From Hyphomicrobiales bacterium (GTDB lineage Bacteria > Pseudomonadota > Alphaproteobacteria > Rhizobiales > Rhodobiaceae), in assembly GCA_002869065.1 (NCBI GenBank), contig PKTR01000001.1, forward strand, positions 115,118 to 179,117: a DNA stretch of 64,000 nt, in the 5' to 3' direction. The position numbers and the translations under genes are program-made. The notes beneath the pieces were generated by a model. The model had not been told where the DNA came from and did not search any database. It saw only the letters and a list, made by a program, of their open reading frames with translations. This document shows positions 63,768 through 64,000 of the stretch, one piece after another (position 1 is the stretch's first letter; the number at the start of each line of letters is the position of its first letter).

Positions 63768-64000
63768 ATGCGCATCGCGAAGACGAGGACGGACGAAAGC
63801 AAGGGTACGCCGGAGGAAGGCGTTCTCCGTGAGTTCGTTGGCTACAACGTCAAGCGGGCCTACATGGCGCTGCAGCCGGCCGCCCAGGCGGGCATGGCCG
63901 AATACGACCTGCGCGTCCCGTCCTTCAGCTGTCTGTCGGTTATCGTCGCCAATCCGGGCATCGCGCCGTCCGAACTCGCGGAATGCCTGAAGATGGAGCG
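63768..64000 (+). CDS. MarR-family regulator, N-terminal part (cut by window end)
   Basis: An open reading frame begins at ATG after GGGGCAG and runs off the window. The visible 77 residues include a helical N-terminus (REFVGYNVKRAYMALQPAAQ) and the start of a MarR winged helix (EYDLRVPSFSCLSVIVANPG, then SELAECLKMER). The AT-rich inverted repeat just upstream fits autoregulation. The ligand-binding and C-terminal parts are outside the window. Confidence 0.82.
   Translation, partial: MRIAKTRTDESKGTPEEGVLREFVGYNVKRAYMALQPAAQAGMAEYDLRVPSFSCLSVIVANPGIAPSELAECLKME

Overview
The window is high-GC DNA of an alphaproteobacterium, most likely a member of the Hyphomicrobiales (Rhizobiales). The block cycJKL/ccmEFH - degP - OmpR-type regulator - kinase - glnE - pleC-like kinase - pepN resembles the order I recall from rhizobial chromosomes. 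The fused trpE(G) gene with a Trp-rich leader peptide is another rhizobial-type trait. The genus cannot be fixed from this sequence. Coding density is high, many neighbours overlap by 4 bases (ATGA), and I found no tRNA, rRNA, CRISPR array, integrase or transposase.

Layout. 1-3.1 kb: cytochrome c maturation genes. 3.3-5.0 kb: an alpha/beta-hydrolase-OsmC fusion and a disordered acidic exported protein. 5.3-18.2 kb: DegP-type protease, two-component pair, glnE, EF-hand protein, PleC-like kinase and aminopeptidase N. 18.3-21.7 kb: LuxR-type regulator and exported or membrane proteins of unknown role. 21.8-27.1 kb: ArsB/NhaD-type permease with a CBS-domain partner, then a molybdenum hydroxylase pair (iorAB-like) with a divergent TetR regulator and twin operators. 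27.1-32.2 kb: arylformamidase-like hydrolase, a glutaryl-CoA dehydrogenase / LysE-type exporter / class III CoA-transferase operon, and a metallo-beta-lactamase-fold hydrolase. 32.2-36.3 kb: an exported PAAR-like protein, a stand-alone FlhB C-domain paired with a FliK-like protein, and an HSD17B10-like dehydrogenase. 36.3-39.6 kb: DUF4173-type membrane protein with regulator and kinase.

40.0-42.1 kb is a clearly foreign, AT-rich island. It holds an OLD/RecF-like ATPase gene translationally coupled to a small PIN-like nuclease gene, and looks like a two-gene defence or toxin module. Beside it lies a displaced copy of the last ~45 codons of trpE(G) that differs from the intact gene only by synonymous changes, which suggests the module arrived with DNA from a relative's trp locus. 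42.2-45.2 kb: an orphan membrane protein, a palindromic repeat, trpE(G), its attenuator and a leader peptide with four consecutive Trp codons.

45.3-48.8 kb: an AtzG/AtzE-type amidase pair, then an ECF sigma / anti-sigma pair. The same promoter pattern (GGAATA-N15-CGTA) precedes the sigma gene and the next gene, an exported NTF2-like protein, defining a small regulon. 49-50.7 kb: an encapsulated-ferritin-type (EncFtn) gene without an encapsulin, divergent from a DUF2325 gene, with a Fur-box-like palindrome between them. 50.7-55.5 kb: MarR regulator, AceE/transketolase-like enzyme and a DadA-type amino acid oxidoreductase. 55.7-61.7 kb: a complete hypABCDEF operon for [NiFe]-hydrogenase maturation, without hydrogenase structural genes in view. 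61.7-64 kb: purU, an isoprenylcysteine-methyltransferase-like membrane enzyme, and the start of a MarR regulator cut by the window edge.
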